From Exiguobacterium chiriqhucha RW-2 (GTDB lineage: Bacteria; Bacillota; Bacilli; Exiguobacteriales; Exiguobacteriaceae): a stretch of 64,000 nt of DNA. Each line of letters opens with the position of its first letter. Positions within the stretch are counted from its first letter, which is position 1. The DNA is taken from contig NZ_ATCL01000022.1 of assembly GCF_000416965.1 (NCBI RefSeq), positions 186,001 to 250,000 of the forward strand. The letters run 5' to 3'. A program made the translations under genes and the position numbers. Under the pieces are notes generated by a model. It ran no database searches. It worked only from the letters and a program-made list of their open reading frames with translations, and was not told the origin of the DNA. Positions 1-8,385 of the stretch are shown one piece after another.

Positions 1-1
1 G

Positions 2-406
2 ACGTTTGGGGCCGGCATCGCGCTCGGTCTCGCGACGGTCCCGTTTAATATCGCGACTTTCGTCCGCAGTGCACCGAGAACCGATCGTCAGTTCATCACG
101 ACGGTCGCGGCGCTTGAGCGCGGGAAATCACTCGAATTCGAATATCCGGGCACGGAACCATCGTTGCTTGTTCATTTAAAGACCGGTGAGTTCGTCGCCT
201 ATAACAACAAATGTACACATCTGCAGTGTCCTGTGTTTTATGTAGAGGAAGAAGATGTGCTCCTCTGCCCATGCCACCGCGGCTACTTCGGTCTGGATGG
301 ACAGCCGCAAGCGGGTCCGCCACAACGGGAGCTTCCTAAAATCCTACTGGAGATTGAGAATGGGAAAATCTTTGCGGTCGGAAGAGAGATTCATCATGGG
401 GCGTAA
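2..406 (+). CDS. Rieske [2Fe-2S] protein, 5' end cut by window
   Basis: Reading frame is open from base 2 to the stop at 406, so the start lies before the window. The visible first residues (TFGAGIALGLATVPF) look like the hydrophobic core of a signal or anchor segment. The cluster-binding motifs are CTHLQC and, 16 residues on, CPCHRGYF: these supply the two Cys and two His ligands plus the two extra Cys that form the stabilising disulfide in high-potential Rieske proteins. It probably acts on the outer face of the membrane in an electron-transfer chain. It overlaps the next small membrane protein gene by 11 bases. The closeness to fnr, narK and the cofactor operon suggests a link to nitrate respiration, but the partner oxidoreductase is outside the window. 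Confidence 0.85.
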   Translation, partial: TFGAGIALGLATVPFNIATFVRSAPRTDRQFITTVAALERGKSLEFEYPGTEPSLLVHLKTGEFVAYNNKCTHLQCPVFYVEEEDVLLCPCHRGYFGLDGQPQAGPPQRELPKILLEIENGKIFAVGREIHHGA

Positions 407-599
407 CGGTTGGAGTTTAATCGGACTGGTCGTGTTGCTCGCGACGAACATGGTGCTGTTGCAATATACAATTGAGAGCTATATGGTGTATGATCATGCC
501 TCGATGCGACTATATATGGCCATCGCCATCATCAATGTCGGATTGATCGCCTTATTATATCGATATTGGAAAAAAATTGAATATCGTACGAAAGAATAG
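396..599 (+). CDS. Small two-helix membrane protein after the Rieske gene
   Basis: A 67-residue protein starting at ATG 396 inside the end of the Rieske gene, an 11-base overlap that implies translational coupling. Two hydrophobic segments (about residues 7-24 and 38-57) are separated by a short loop with YMVYDHASMR, and the tail is basic (YRYWKKIEYRTKE), suggesting a cytoplasmic C terminus. I do not recognise the family. Its position suggests it is a small subunit or assembly partner of the Rieske-containing complex. A terminator hairpin follows directly, so it is the last gene of that operon. Confidence 0.65.
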   Translation: MGRNGWSLIGLVVLLATNMVLLQYTIESYMVYDHASMRLYMAIAIINVGLIALLYRYWKKIEYRTKE

Positions 600-602
600 T
601 CG

Positions 603-653
603 TCCCCTTGAAACGCTTCCAAATGTTGATTGCGTTTCGAGGGGGTTTGTGTT
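603..653 (+). terminator. Rho-independent terminator of the Rieske operon
   Basis: Arms CCCCTTGAAACGC (604-616) and GCGTTTCGAGGGG (632-644) pair with one G-U and are followed by a T-rich run (646-653). It lies 3 bases after the stop of the small membrane protein. Confidence 0.7.
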
Positions 654-710
654 TAGAATGAAGGCAAGCTTTCATATGGTGCAACGTGTTTTTAAGGAAG
701 GTCGGTGGAA

Positions 711-1403
711 ATGGCTCATTCAAGTAAATCGATGGTGCTCGAGGAAACAAAAAAATTGGCACATCGAATCATTCATGTCCCAAAAGGCGGGTTTCTGTTC
801 CGGGAACAAGAAGACGCATCCGAATTTTATATTGTAAAGAGTGGACTAATCCAAATTTCGAAATTGACGGAAAATGGAAAAGAATTGACGTTACGTTGTT
901 TAAGCGCTGAGGCTTGTTGCGGAGAATTGACGTTGTTCGCAATCGATCCGAAATATCTGTTTAACGCGAAAGCGTTAGAAGACAGTGAAATTTATGCGGT
1001 CAAAATCGAACGGATTGAAACGATGATTTTGTCATCGAATCCCGAGTTCGTCCGCGAGTTCATGATTATGATTAACGAACATATGCGGAAGCAGCATACG
1101 AAATTTAGAGACTTGGTGTTGAACGGGAAGAAAGGGGCGCTTTATTCGACGCTCATTCGCATGGCGAACAGCTATGGGGTGGAAGTCGAAGGTGGCATTC
1201 TCATCGACTTGAAACTGAAAAATCAAGAGCTCGCCAACTATTGCGGAACGTCGCGCGAACGCGTGAACCGCATGTTGAACGAGCTCGCCCAAGAGGGGAT
1301 TTTGTCGCTCCCGTCTCGTCAAATCATCATTCATGACCTCGACCGCTTGAAACAGCTCAACCATTGTGAGGACTGTCCCATTTCAGTCTGTGTCATCGAT
1401 TGA
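711..1403 (+). CDS. fnr: Fnr, CRP-family anaerobic transcription regulator (Bacillus type)
   Basis: A 230-residue CRP/FNR regulator: cyclic-nucleotide-type beta roll in the first half, dimer helix near 110-135, and a helix-turn-helix about 171-190 (NQELANYCGTSRERVNRML). The extreme C terminus holds C219-x2-C222-x4-C227, the spacing of the [4Fe-4S] ligands in Bacillus Fnr, and Asp134 in FRDLVLNGKKGAL matches the aspartate that is the fourth ligand there. The cluster is lost in oxygen, so the protein binds DNA only without oxygen. Start: a GTG at 705 is in frame but lies 3 bases after AAGGAAGG (694-701); ATG 711 has normal spacing of 9, so I prefer it. It lies just upstream of narK, which has an FNR box. 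Stop codon abuts the stop of the convergent gene (TGATCA). Confidence 0.92.
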   Translation: MAHSSKSMVLEETKKLAHRIIHVPKGGFLFREQEDASEFYIVKSGLIQISKLTENGKELTLRCLSAEACCGELTLFAIDPKYLFNAKALEDSEIYAVKIERIETMILSSNPEFVREFMIMINEHMRKQHTKFRDLVLNGKKGALYSTLIRMANSYGVEVEGGILIDLKLKNQELANYCGTSRERVNRMLNELAQEGILSLPSRQIIIHDLDRLKQLNHCEDCPISVCVID

Positions 1404-1916
1404 TCACATCACGGCGGCAAGTGATAGCTCGCCCTCGAAATGTTCTAACCCATCGGCCTCGATTGTACAGGCCGATACATAAAAATCGCCATCTTCCATC
1501 AACTCGTAAGACCGAAGTACTCCTTCGGCTAGCTTGACCCCGTTAGCACGGACTTCGACGACGACACCTTCCATCGAGCGAACGCGCGCTGCGGACAAAA
1601 AGTCCAGCCAACGTTTGAAGTGGCGATAGACGGTGACCACCGTCCCGTCCCCTAGGTAGCCGATGACCGCCTGGGTATCATCGATCGTCACGTCGTGGTT
1701 TGTATCGATTCGGACAAGCAAGTCATGCAGGGCTTGCAGTTCTTCCATCGGACTTTCCAGTGGGAACGTGACGGTGATGCCCGTCTCCGTGAACGCCGCT
1801 TCGGCAATCGAGACACCGAAGACGCGGAACACATGGGCCCCATCTTGACTGAAGAAATATGGCTGCAGCGCCAAACGAGCCTCGGATGCGCAATGAATTT
1901 GAATAAGATGTGACAC
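1404..1916 (-). CDS. Conserved-looking protein of unknown function
   Basis: A 170-residue soluble protein with a GTG start at 1916 and a strong GAGGAGGG site (1923-1930) at 6 bases. I do not recognise a domain. The sequence shows beta-rich stretches (ALQPYFFSQDGAHVFRVFGV, GITVTFPLES), no membrane segment and few cysteines. It is convergent with fnr and divergent from narK. Its ribosome site lies inside a long inverted repeat (1923-1958), so its translation may be held down by RNA structure. A role tied to nitrate or oxygen response is possible from position only. Confidence 0.6.
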   Translation of the reverse strand: MSHLIQIHCASEARLALQPYFFSQDGAHVFRVFGVSIAEAAFTETGITVTFPLESPMEELQALHDLLVRIDTNHDVTIDDTQAVIGYLGDGTVVTVYRHFKRWLDFLSAARVRSMEGVVVEVRANGVKLAEGVLRSYELMEDGDFYVSACTIEADGLEHFEGELSLAAVM

Positions 1917-1922
1917 AGTTAT

Positions 1923-1963
1923 CCCTCCTCTATTCCTTACGATAAGGAATCGGGGAGGGTTTT
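1923..1963. promoter_or_regulatory. Long inverted repeat: ribosome-site hairpin (-) / terminator-like (+)
   Basis: Inner perfect arms ATTCCTTA (1932-1939) and TAAGGAAT (1943-1950) sit inside outer arms CCCTCCTC (1923-1930) and GGGGAGGG (1952-1959), followed on the + strand by TTTTT. On the minus strand the outer arm contains the GAGGAGGG ribosome site of the 1404-1916 gene, so the hairpin would mask it. On the + strand it reads as a terminator that would stop fnr read-through antisense to that gene before narK. Confidence 0.65.
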
Positions 1964-2001
1964 TCTGTGTTCAATGTCACAGAACCGAAAGAAAGGCGAT
2001 T

Positions 2002-2021
2002 TTGTCACAGATTGATGACAA
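2002..2021. promoter_or_regulatory. Palindrome upstream of the narK FNR box
   Basis: Perfect arms TTGTCA (2002-2007) and TGACAA (2016-2021) with an 8-base spacer, about 50 bases upstream of the FNR box. The binding protein is unknown; it could be a second regulator of narK or act on the divergent gene. Confidence 0.35.
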
Positions 2022-2052
2022 GCCGATAAAAAAACTCAACATGCGAAATAAG

Positions 2053-2068
2053 TGTGAAAGAAGGCACA
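2053..2068 (+). promoter_or_regulatory. FNR box of the narK promoter
   Basis: TGTGA-N6-GCACA matches 9 of 10 defined positions of the Bacillus FNR box (TGTGA-N6-TCACA), and lies in a wider inverted repeat AAGTGTG/CACACTT. A -10-like TAGGAT at 2090-2095 predicts a start near 2102, which puts the box centre at -41.5, the usual position for FNR activation. No good -35 is present, as expected for an activated promoter. Confidence 0.75.
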
Positions 2069-2138
2069 CTTTTTTAAGGGAGGGGTCGATAGGATGGGAT
2101 TAGGATACGAATTGAACCGTTTAGAGGAGGAATAGACA

Positions 2139-3455
2139 ATGCAACAATTAGACAAAGGGTCGCATGCACTCGCCGAGTGGAAGCCAGAGGACGTGGGGTT
2201 CTGGGAAGGGACGGGGAAACAAGTCGCCAATCGCAACCTACTTGTCTCAGTCCCGGCCCTGACGCTTGCGTTCATCGTTTGGCAGATGTGGTCGGTCGCG
2301 GCCGTCCAATTGAATTCGATTGGATTCAGCTTTACTCAAGGCCAATTATTCACGTTGGCCGCACTGCCTGGACTTGTCGGGGCGTCGTTGCGCTTTTTCT
2401 ACACGTTTGCGAACAGTATATTCGGCGGGCGGAACTGGACGATCTTCTCGACGTCGATTTTGTTGTTGCCGCTCCTTGGTATCGCCTACGCCGTGCAAAA
2501 CGTCAACACACCGTATTGGGTGTTCATGATTTTGGCCGCTCTTTGCGGACTAGGTGGGGGGAACTTCTCGTCGTCAAACGCCAATATCGGTGCGTTTTAT
2601 CCGAAAGCGAAAAAAGGGACGGCGCTTGGGATTAACGGAGGCATCGGGAACTTGGGCGTCTCGCTCGTTCAATTGATCACACCGCTTGTCATCACGACGA
2701 GTATATTCGGATTCATTGGCGGCAACGCCCTCGTGACTGAGACCGGGCAACAGATTTGGCTCCAAAACGCGGCGCTGCTTTGGGTCGTGCCGACCATCAT
2801 ATTGACAGTCTGTGCCTACTTGTTCATGGATAACTTACCGACGGCACGCCAATCGATTCGAGAACAGGCGAGCGTGTTCAAAGACAAGCACTTTTGGATT
2901 CAAACGTTGCTCTACACGGCGGCCTTCGGTTCGTTCATCGGATATGCCGCTGCGTTCCCGATGATTTTGAAATTAAAGTTCCCTGAATCGGACTTGTTGG
3001 CACTCGCCTTCCTTGGTGCGTTCCTCGGCGCTTCCTCACGTCCATTCGGAGGTTGGATTAGTGATAAGGTCGGAGCGGCCAAAGTGACATTGGTCGTGTT
3101 CGGTGTCATGGCGCTCGGGACGATGAGTGTCATCCTGGCCATCACGAACGACAACTTGACGATGTTTTTCATCTCGTTCGTCGTTCTGTTCATCGCGACC
3201 GGACTCAACTCCGGTGCGACGTTTGCGATGATTCCCCACGTGTTTGTGGCAACGAAGACACCGGCCGTCGTCGGATTCTCGGCAGCGTTTGCCGCTTACG
3301 GCGCCTTCTTCATTCCGAAAATGTTCGGCTGGTCGCTCGAACTCGTCGGTTCGTTCAATGGCGCGTTGTTCGTCATGCTCGGACTCTACGCGATTTCAAT
3401 CGTCACTACAATTTATTACTATTTGCGGAACGGTGCTGAAAAGCCGATTCGCTGA
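2139..3455 (+). CDS. narK: NarK-type nitrate/nitrite transporter
   Basis: A 438-residue major facilitator protein with about 12 membrane segments. The nitrate/nitrite porter signature is visible: a glycine-rich CGLGGGNFSSSNANIGAFYP followed by KAKKGTALGINGGIGNLG around residues 130-170, and a second NS-like region SGATFAMIP near 350. It moves nitrate in and nitrite out across the membrane for anaerobic respiration. The start ATG has GAGGAGG at good spacing. It is separated from moaA by only 57 bases, so at least part of the transcript may continue into the cofactor operon. Confidence 0.92.
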   Translation: MQQLDKGSHALAEWKPEDVGFWEGTGKQVANRNLLVSVPALTLAFIVWQMWSVAAVQLNSIGFSFTQGQLFTLAALPGLVGASLRFFYTFANSIFGGRNWTIFSTSILLLPLLGIAYAVQNVNTPYWVFMILAALCGLGGGNFSSSNANIGAFYPKAKKGTALGINGGIGNLGVSLVQLITPLVITTSIFGFIGGNALVTETGQQIWLQNAALLWVVPTIILTVCAYLFMDNLPTARQSIREQASVFKDKHFWIQTLLYTAAFGSFIGYAAAFPMILKLKFPESDLLALAFLGAFLGASSRPFGGWISDKVGAAKVTLVVFGVMALGTMSVILAITNDNLTMFFISFVVLFIATGLNSGATFAMIPHVFVATKTPAVVGFSAAFAAYGAFFIPKMFGWSLELVGSFNGALFVMLGLYAISIVTTIYYYLRNGAEKPIR

Positions 3456-3462
3456 CTTTTGG

Positions 3463-3485
3463 GAAGGGACTTAGGAGGTCCCTTC
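3463..3485 (+). terminator. Hairpin between narK and moaA
   Basis: Perfect 8-base arms GAAGGGAC and GTCCCTTC with a 7-base loop, but no T run after it. It may be a partial terminator, or a processing or stability element that sets narK and moa levels apart. Confidence 0.45.
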
Positions 3486-3512
3486 TGTCGTTGATAGAAA
3501 GGATGAACCCAC

Positions 3513-4520
3513 ATGACACCATGGACCGATCGTCGGAGACGACCGTTGGAAGATTTGCGTATCTCGGTGATTGATAAATGTAACTTCCGATGCCGGTACT
3601 GCATGCCTGAAGAAGCGTTTCGCCACCACCAATTTTTAAAGCGAGATGAGTTGTTATCATTCGATGAGATTGAGCGATTCGTTCGGATTATCGCTCCGCA
3701 TGGCGTGAAAAAAGTACGCTTGACCGGAGGCGAACCGCTACTTCGAGCGAATCTCGATGAGTTGATTCGCCGCCTGCGGGCGGTCACGACCATCGAGACG
3801 ATCGGGTTGACGACGAACGGCGTCTATTTAGAACGGATGGCGAAGGCGTTGAAGCAAGCCGGGCTTGACCGGGTCAATGTGAGTCTAGACGCTTTATCAG
3901 CCGAGACGTTTGGGATGATGAACGGGCGCGGGACGTCGCCCGAGACGGTGTTACGAGGCATCGATGAGGCGAAACGACAAGGGCTCGAGGTGAAAGTGAA
4001 CATGGTCGTCCGGAAAGGTTGGAACGATCATGAAGTCGCCCCGATGGCCGCTTATTTTAAAGAACGGAACATCACGCTCCGTTATATCGAGTTCATGGAC
4101 GTCGGCACAGCGAACGAGTGGAACGTTGAACATGTCGTATCGTCTGAATCGATTCTCGGCGTGTTGCGCCAACAGAACGGCTTGCTCGAACCACTTGCTC
4201 CCGAGGCGCTCGGGGAGGTGGCCAAACGTTACCGCTACGATGATGGAGCAGAAGTTGGTTTTATCTCTTCGGTCAGTCAACCGTTCTGCGGGACGTGCAC
4301 ACGAGGCCGGCTATCGAGCGATGGCAAATGGTATACGTGCCTGTTCGCGGAAGAAGGGACAGATATTCGCGAGCTGCTTCGCAGCGGAGCGAGTGACGAC
4401 CTCATCGCGATGACGTTAAAAATGGTATGGGAAGTGCGCGACGATCGCTATTCGGAAGAACGATCACGAAATGGGAACCGGACACGCAACCGGATTGAAA
4501 TGAGTTACATCGGAGGGTGA
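3513..4520 (+). CDS. moaA: MoaA, GTP 3',8-cyclase
   Basis: A 335-residue radical SAM enzyme that, with MoaC, converts GTP to cyclic pyranopterin monophosphate, the first step of molybdenum cofactor synthesis. The N-terminal SAM cluster is C23-x3-C27-x2-C30 (CNFRCRYC) and the C-terminal second cluster is C259-x2-C262-x13-C276. The C terminus ends in the GG pair needed for activity. TGGEPLL at 71-77 is the usual SAM-binding glycine motif. AAAGGA lies 9 bases before ATG 3513. It is the first gene of the operon; moaB begins 5 bases after its stop. Confidence 0.97.
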   Translation: MTPWTDRRRRPLEDLRISVIDKCNFRCRYCMPEEAFRHHQFLKRDELLSFDEIERFVRIIAPHGVKKVRLTGGEPLLRANLDELIRRLRAVTTIETIGLTTNGVYLERMAKALKQAGLDRVNVSLDALSAETFGMMNGRGTSPETVLRGIDEAKRQGLEVKVNMVVRKGWNDHEVAPMAAYFKERNITLRYIEFMDVGTANEWNVEHVVSSESILGVLRQQNGLLEPLAPEALGEVAKRYRYDDGAEVGFISSVSQPFCGTCTRGRLSSDGKWYTCLFAEEGTDIRELLRSGASDDLIAMTLKMVWEVRDDRYSEERSRNGNRTRNRIEMSYIGG

Positions 4521-4525
4521 AGACC

Positions 4526-5029
4526 ATGCAGACACACAATCACGTACATGAAAATACAAAGCGTGTCCGGGCCGCGATTTTAACAATCTCGGATACACGC
4601 ACGCTCGATACGGACGTTTCGGGAGAACATATTTGCTCATTGTTAAAAGCAGAGGCCCACACAGTCACATACCGTGAAATCACGAAAGATGATCCGATAG
4701 AAATTGAGGCGGCCGTCAGACGAATGGTTGATGAGAAGATGGATGTCATCTTGACGACCGGTGGGACGGGAATTACGAAGCGCGATGTCACCATCGAGAC
4801 GATTCGACCACTGCTCGACCGGGAGATGGTCGGCTTTGGCGAGTTGTTCCGTCACGTCAGCTTCACGGACGACATCGGACCGGCCGCGATGTTGTCGCGC
4901 GCTCTCGCCGGACGTATCGGGGATACAATCATCTTCTCGATGCCAGGGTCACGGGGCGCCGTCGACTTGGCGATGACCCGTTTGATTCTCCCCGAGCTCT
5001 CGCACATCGTCTGGGAAGCGACGCGATGA
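4526..5029 (+). CDS. moaB: MoaB-type molybdopterin adenylyltransferase
   Basis: A 167-residue MoCF-domain protein with the nucleotide-binding TTGGTGITKRDVTIE motif and a later SMPGSRGAVDLAM. It adenylates molybdopterin before molybdenum insertion by MoeA. A GTG at 4517 overlaps the moaA stop, but GGAGGG (4512-4517) is correctly spaced only for ATG 4526. The stop overlaps the start of mobA (ATGA). Confidence 0.92.
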   Translation: MQTHNHVHENTKRVRAAILTISDTRTLDTDVSGEHICSLLKAEAHTVTYREITKDDPIEIEAAVRRMVDEKMDVILTTGGTGITKRDVTIETIRPLLDREMVGFGELFRHVSFTDDIGPAAMLSRALAGRIGDTIIFSMPGSRGAVDLAMTRLILPELSHIVWEATR

Positions 5030-5568
5030 TCGGCATCGTTTTGGCGGGCGGCCAATCGCGTCGGTTCGGCTCCCCTAAATGGCAAGCTCGCTACAAAGAC
5101 GCCTCGTTTGAAGAACGAGCAAGGAACATCCTTGCCACGACGACGGCGACCCAGTGGAGCGTCGTTCCGGCCGGACAGTCGACGACCCCATATCAACTCG
5201 AAGACGACACGGAATGGCGAGGCATGGGCCCGATCGCAGGCATCGTCACCGTCATGCGGCACGTTACGAGTGATTGGTACGCCGTCTGTGCGTGCGATAC
5301 GCCCTTGGTGCCAGCAAGTGTTTATGAACGCCTAGCGATGGAGCGAAGAGATCAACCGGTCGTCGTCTACGCCGACAATCGAATTCATCCGCTCATCGCC
5401 CTCTATCCACGGGCGATGGAATCGCAGTTTGTGGCTGCCTTACATCGAGGTGAACGGGCGGTCATGCCTCATTTGACCGAGGCGACCATCGTCTCGTTCG
5501 AAGAACGGGATTGGTTTAAAAATGTGAATACGCCAAATGATTATGAAGCACTGCTCGGAAGGAAGTGA
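5026..5568 (+). CDS. mobA: MobA, molybdenum cofactor guanylyltransferase
   Basis: A 180-residue nucleotidyltransferase. The N terminus carries the GTP-binding LAGGQSRRFGSPK signature, and CDTPLV near residue 95 is the metal-binding region. It links GMP to the cofactor, giving the bis-MGD form used by membrane nitrate reductase, so the organism likely makes DMSO-reductase-family enzymes. It overlaps moaB by 4 bases. Confidence 0.92.
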   Translation: MIGIVLAGGQSRRFGSPKWQARYKDASFEERARNILATTTATQWSVVPAGQSTTPYQLEDDTEWRGMGPIAGIVTVMRHVTSDWYAVCACDTPLVPASVYERLAMERRDQPVVVYADNRIHPLIALYPRAMESQFVAALHRGERAVMPHLTEATIVSFEERDWFKNVNTPNDYEALLGRK

Positions 5569-5572
5569 AGTG

Positions 5573-6808
5573 ATGGAGAAGGGATCGACCCTATTTCGAA
5601 AGCCGCTCGCCGTCGACGAGGCGATTGCACTCGTCGAAGAAACGTCGGGACGAGCCAAGACGGAAACGGTGCCATTGTATCGAGCGCACGGAAGAATTTT
5701 AGCGATGGACCTCGTCGCGACGCATGACGTTCCAGCGTTCGATAAATCACCGTATGACGGCTTTGCCGTCCAGTCCGCGGACTTGTTGACTGCGAGTCGC
5801 GACGAACCGGTGACCTTGCCTGTTCAATACGTGCAGGGAGCTGGACACGTCGGAGAACCGCTATGTGCTGGCCAAGCGATTCGCATCATGACCGGAGCTA
5901 AAATCCCAGACGGGGCGGATGCGATTGTCATGCTCGAGCTCGTGCAAGCAGATGAACGAGTCGTGACGTTCAAACGACCGGCCCGTGATGCCAATATCTC
6001 CTATCGCGGAGAAGATGTGGCGATGGGGACGAATATCGTTGACCGAGGTACCCGCATCAATCCGGGCGTGATCGCCTTGCTCGCGACGTTCGGCTACGAA
6101 CAAGTTGACGTGTACGTGAAACCGCACATCACCGTGTTCGCGACCGGAGACGAGCTCGTCGAACCGGGACGCAAGAAAGGCGACGGTCAAATTTATAATT
6201 CGAATGCGTATATGATTCTTGCTCAGATCGAGGAGCTCGGTGGCACAGCGACATATGGCGGCATCTTGCCGGATACGTTCACTTCGACGAAGCGGGCGGT
6301 CGAAGAAGCGCTTCAGTCGAGTGATGCCATCGTCACGACAGGCGGGGTATCGGTCGGCGATTTCGATTATTTGCCCGATGTGTACGATGCGCTCGGAGCG
6401 ACAGTACTGTTCAATAAAGTCGGGATGCGGCCAGGGTCCGTCACGACAGTCGCGCACCTCGAAGGTCGGCTGTTATTCGGATTATCTGGCAATCCGTCGG
6501 CCTGCTTCGTCGGCACGGAACTATTTGTCGGGACGTATATGAAGACGTTATTCGGGCAAGCAGAGCGTCCGGTCGTCGAAGCGACGCTTGGTGCTGATTT
6601 CCCGAAAGCAAATCCGTTTGACCGATTTGTACGTGGACATATAACAATCGACGCGGTCGGACAGGCGGTCGTTCATCCGAGTGGTAAAGATAAATCGGGA
6701 ATCGTCTCTTCGCTCGCGACGTGCAATGCATTGATTCATTTGCCGGGCGGGACGAGAGGGTTTCAGAAGGGGGACACGGTGCGATGTCGAATCATCGATC
6801 AGCTTTGA
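5573..6808 (+). CDS. moeA: MoeA, molybdopterin molybdenumtransferase
   Basis: A 411-residue protein, the usual MoeA length, that inserts molybdate into adenylated molybdopterin. Visible motifs are HDVPAFDKSPYDGFAV near the N terminus, the MoCF domain TTGGVSVGDFDYL, and GLSGNPSACF. An upstream in-frame ATG exists at 5537 inside mobA, but GGAAGGAAG (5559-5566) and the family start support ATG 5573, 4 bases after the mobA stop. Confidence 0.94.
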   Translation: MEKGSTLFRKPLAVDEAIALVEETSGRAKTETVPLYRAHGRILAMDLVATHDVPAFDKSPYDGFAVQSADLLTASRDEPVTLPVQYVQGAGHVGEPLCAGQAIRIMTGAKIPDGADAIVMLELVQADERVVTFKRPARDANISYRGEDVAMGTNIVDRGTRINPGVIALLATFGYEQVDVYVKPHITVFATGDELVEPGRKKGDGQIYNSNAYMILAQIEELGGTATYGGILPDTFTSTKRAVEEALQSSDAIVTTGGVSVGDFDYLPDVYDALGATVLFNKVGMRPGSVTTVAHLEGRLLFGLSGNPSACFVGTELFVGTYMKTLFGQAERPVVEATLGADFPKANPFDRFVRGHITIDAVGQAVVHPSGKDKSGIVSSLATCNALIHLPGGTRGFQKGDTVRCRIIDQL

Positions 6809-7260
6809 TTTTACAAGTGGTCGGCTATCAAAATAGCGGCAAGACATCGCTCGTTTCTGATTTGACAGCGCGGTTGTCGGCGAAGGGTCTCCGTGTCGGC
6901 GTCATCAAACATCACGGTCATGGAGGAGCAATCGACGTACCGATGTCGGACTCGCATCGTCACGCCTTGGCGGGTGCGGTGTTATCGAGTGTGATTGGTG
7001 AAGACAGCACGTTCATCGAATGGCAAGCTGGTGACACGTTCGAACTACTCTTGAACTTGTATGAGGCTCATGTCGACATCTTACTCATTGAAGGTTATAA
7101 GCAAAAAGATTATCCGAAAGTGGTGCTCGTGCGAGACGGACAGGAACAACCGATTGGTTTGACGAACGTCATTGCACGCGGAGATGCCATGGCAGACCGG
7201 GCACGCTTGCTGGATATGGTAGAAAGGTGGATGGCAGATGAAGTGGTATCAAGTAAATGA
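6784..7260 (+). CDS. mobB: MobB, molybdopterin-guanine dinucleotide accessory GTPase
   Basis: A 158-residue P-loop protein with VVGYQNSGKTSLVSDL near the N terminus and the SHRHALAGA and LLIEGYKQKDYPKV motifs typical of MobB. It is thought to help MobA by binding GTP. ATG 6784 lies 25 bases inside the end of moeA, following a GGGGG site; an in-frame ATG at 6721 would add 21 residues unlike the family. Confidence 0.9.
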   Translation: MSNHRSALILQVVGYQNSGKTSLVSDLTARLSAKGLRVGVIKHHGHGGAIDVPMSDSHRHALAGAVLSSVIGEDSTFIEWQAGDTFELLLNLYEAHVDILLIEGYKQKDYPKVVLVRDGQEQPIGLTNVIARGDAMADRARLLDMVERWMADEVVSSK

Positions 7261-7693
7261 ACATCCGCTCGAGCCGATGGCACTTTACGAAACGGTCCGA
7301 CATCGAAATGTCGGGGCGGTCGTGCTCTTTATCGGAACGGTGCGGGAAATGACCGGTTCTAAACAGACTGAGCTTCTCGAGTACGAATCGTACGTACCGA
7401 TGGCGGAGAAGATGCTCGAGCAAATCGGGCATGAAGTCTCAGAACGATGGCCTGGTGCGTTGACAGCCATCCATCACCGAATTGGACGTCTCGATATCCT
7501 AGATGAAGCAGTCGTCATCGCGACGAGCTCTTCCCATCGAGCCGACGCGTATGAAGCAAATCGCTATGCTATCGAACGGATCAAAGAGATTGTCCCGATT
7601 TGGAAACGGGAGCACTGGACCGACGGCACGAAATGGATTGGTGACCAAAAAGAACAATTACCCGGACGCCCGGAAGGAGTGACGTACTCATGA
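7238..7693 (+). CDS. moaE: MoaE, large subunit of molybdopterin synthase
   Basis: A 151-residue protein. It pairs with MoaD to put the two dithiolene sulfurs into the pterin. Family motifs: GAVVLFIGTVRE, LEYESYVPMAEK, HRIGRLDILDEAVVI, and the active-site lysine region WKREHWTDGTKWIGDQK. It overlaps mobB by 23 bases, with AAAGGTGG before ATG 7238, and overlaps moaD by 4 bases. Confidence 0.95.
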   Translation: MKWYQVNEHPLEPMALYETVRHRNVGAVVLFIGTVREMTGSKQTELLEYESYVPMAEKMLEQIGHEVSERWPGALTAIHHRIGRLDILDEAVVIATSSSHRADAYEANRYAIERIKEIVPIWKREHWTDGTKWIGDQKEQLPGRPEGVTYS

Positions 7694-7917
7694 TAGAAGT
7701 ATTATGTTTTGCCCATGTGGCAGAGGAGCTCGCGATGCGGTCTTACACGGTATCGGCACCGACGACAATCGCTTCGTTGCGGGAAGGGTTGATGGAACGT
7801 GGCGTATCGGGAGCGGAACGTCTCATGTTCGCGGTCAATGAACGTTATGAGACAGATGATTACATGATTGAAGACGGAGACACGGTCGCCGTCATTCCGA
7901 TGGTGAGCGGAGGGTAA
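7690..7917 (+). CDS. moaD: MoaD, sulfur-carrier subunit of molybdopterin synthase
   Basis: A 75-residue ubiquitin-fold protein ending in SGG. The terminal Gly-Gly is adenylated by MoeB and then turned into a thiocarboxylate that donates sulfur. The late motif DGDTVAVIPMVSGG is typical. It overlaps moaE by 4 bases and is 3 bases from moaC. Confidence 0.94.
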   Translation: MIEVLCFAHVAEELAMRSYTVSAPTTIASLREGLMERGVSGAERLMFAVNERYETDDYMIEDGDTVAVIPMVSGG

Positions 7918-7920
7918 ACG

Positions 7921-8385
7921 ATGGAATTAACACATATGAACAATCAAGGACGGGCGCAGATGGTCGATGTATCCGGGAAAGTAGAGACGACACGGACGGC
8001 TCGGGCCCGTACGTCGGTTGAACTGAGTCGTGAACTCAAACAGCTCATCACAGACGGCAGTCTTGCAAAAGGAGATGTGCTCGCCGTCGCCCAAGTGGCT
8101 GGCATCATGGCCGCTAAAGAGACGAGCCGCATCATCCCAATGTGTCACCCGCTCGCCTTGAAAAAAGTCGACTTGACGTTCGAGTGGGACGGGACGCAGC
8201 TCATCATCGAGGCGTTCGTGAAGACGAAAGGTGATACCGGTGTCGAGATGGAGGCGTTGACGGCCGCGTCCGTCGCCGCCTTGACCGTGTACGACATGAC
8301 AAAAGCCGTCGATAAAGGGATCGTCATCGGACCGACGTATCTGCTCGAGAAACAAGGTGGGAAGTCAGGGGATTACGTCCGATGA
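7921..8385 (+). CDS. moaC: MoaC, cyclic pyranopterin monophosphate synthase
   Basis: A 154-residue protein that completes the MoaA reaction. Residues equivalent to the active site of E. coli MoaC are present: Lys50, His76 in [13 protein letters not shown], and Asp125 and Lys128 in [29 protein letters not shown] is the most conserved block. It overlaps moeB by 4 bases. Confidence 0.96.
   Translation: MELTHMNNQGRAQMVDVSGKVETTRTARARTSVELSRELKQLITDGSLAKGDVLAVAQVAGIMAAKETSRIIPMCHPLALKKVDLTFEWDGTQLIIEAFVKTKGDTGVEMEALTAASVAALTVYDMTKAVDKGIVIGPTYLLEKQGGKSGDYVR

Noticed and set aside
5861-6457. 198-codon open frame on the minus strand inside moeA
   Set aside because: It is antisense to a clear enzyme gene, has no family features, and arises from the codon bias of this genome.
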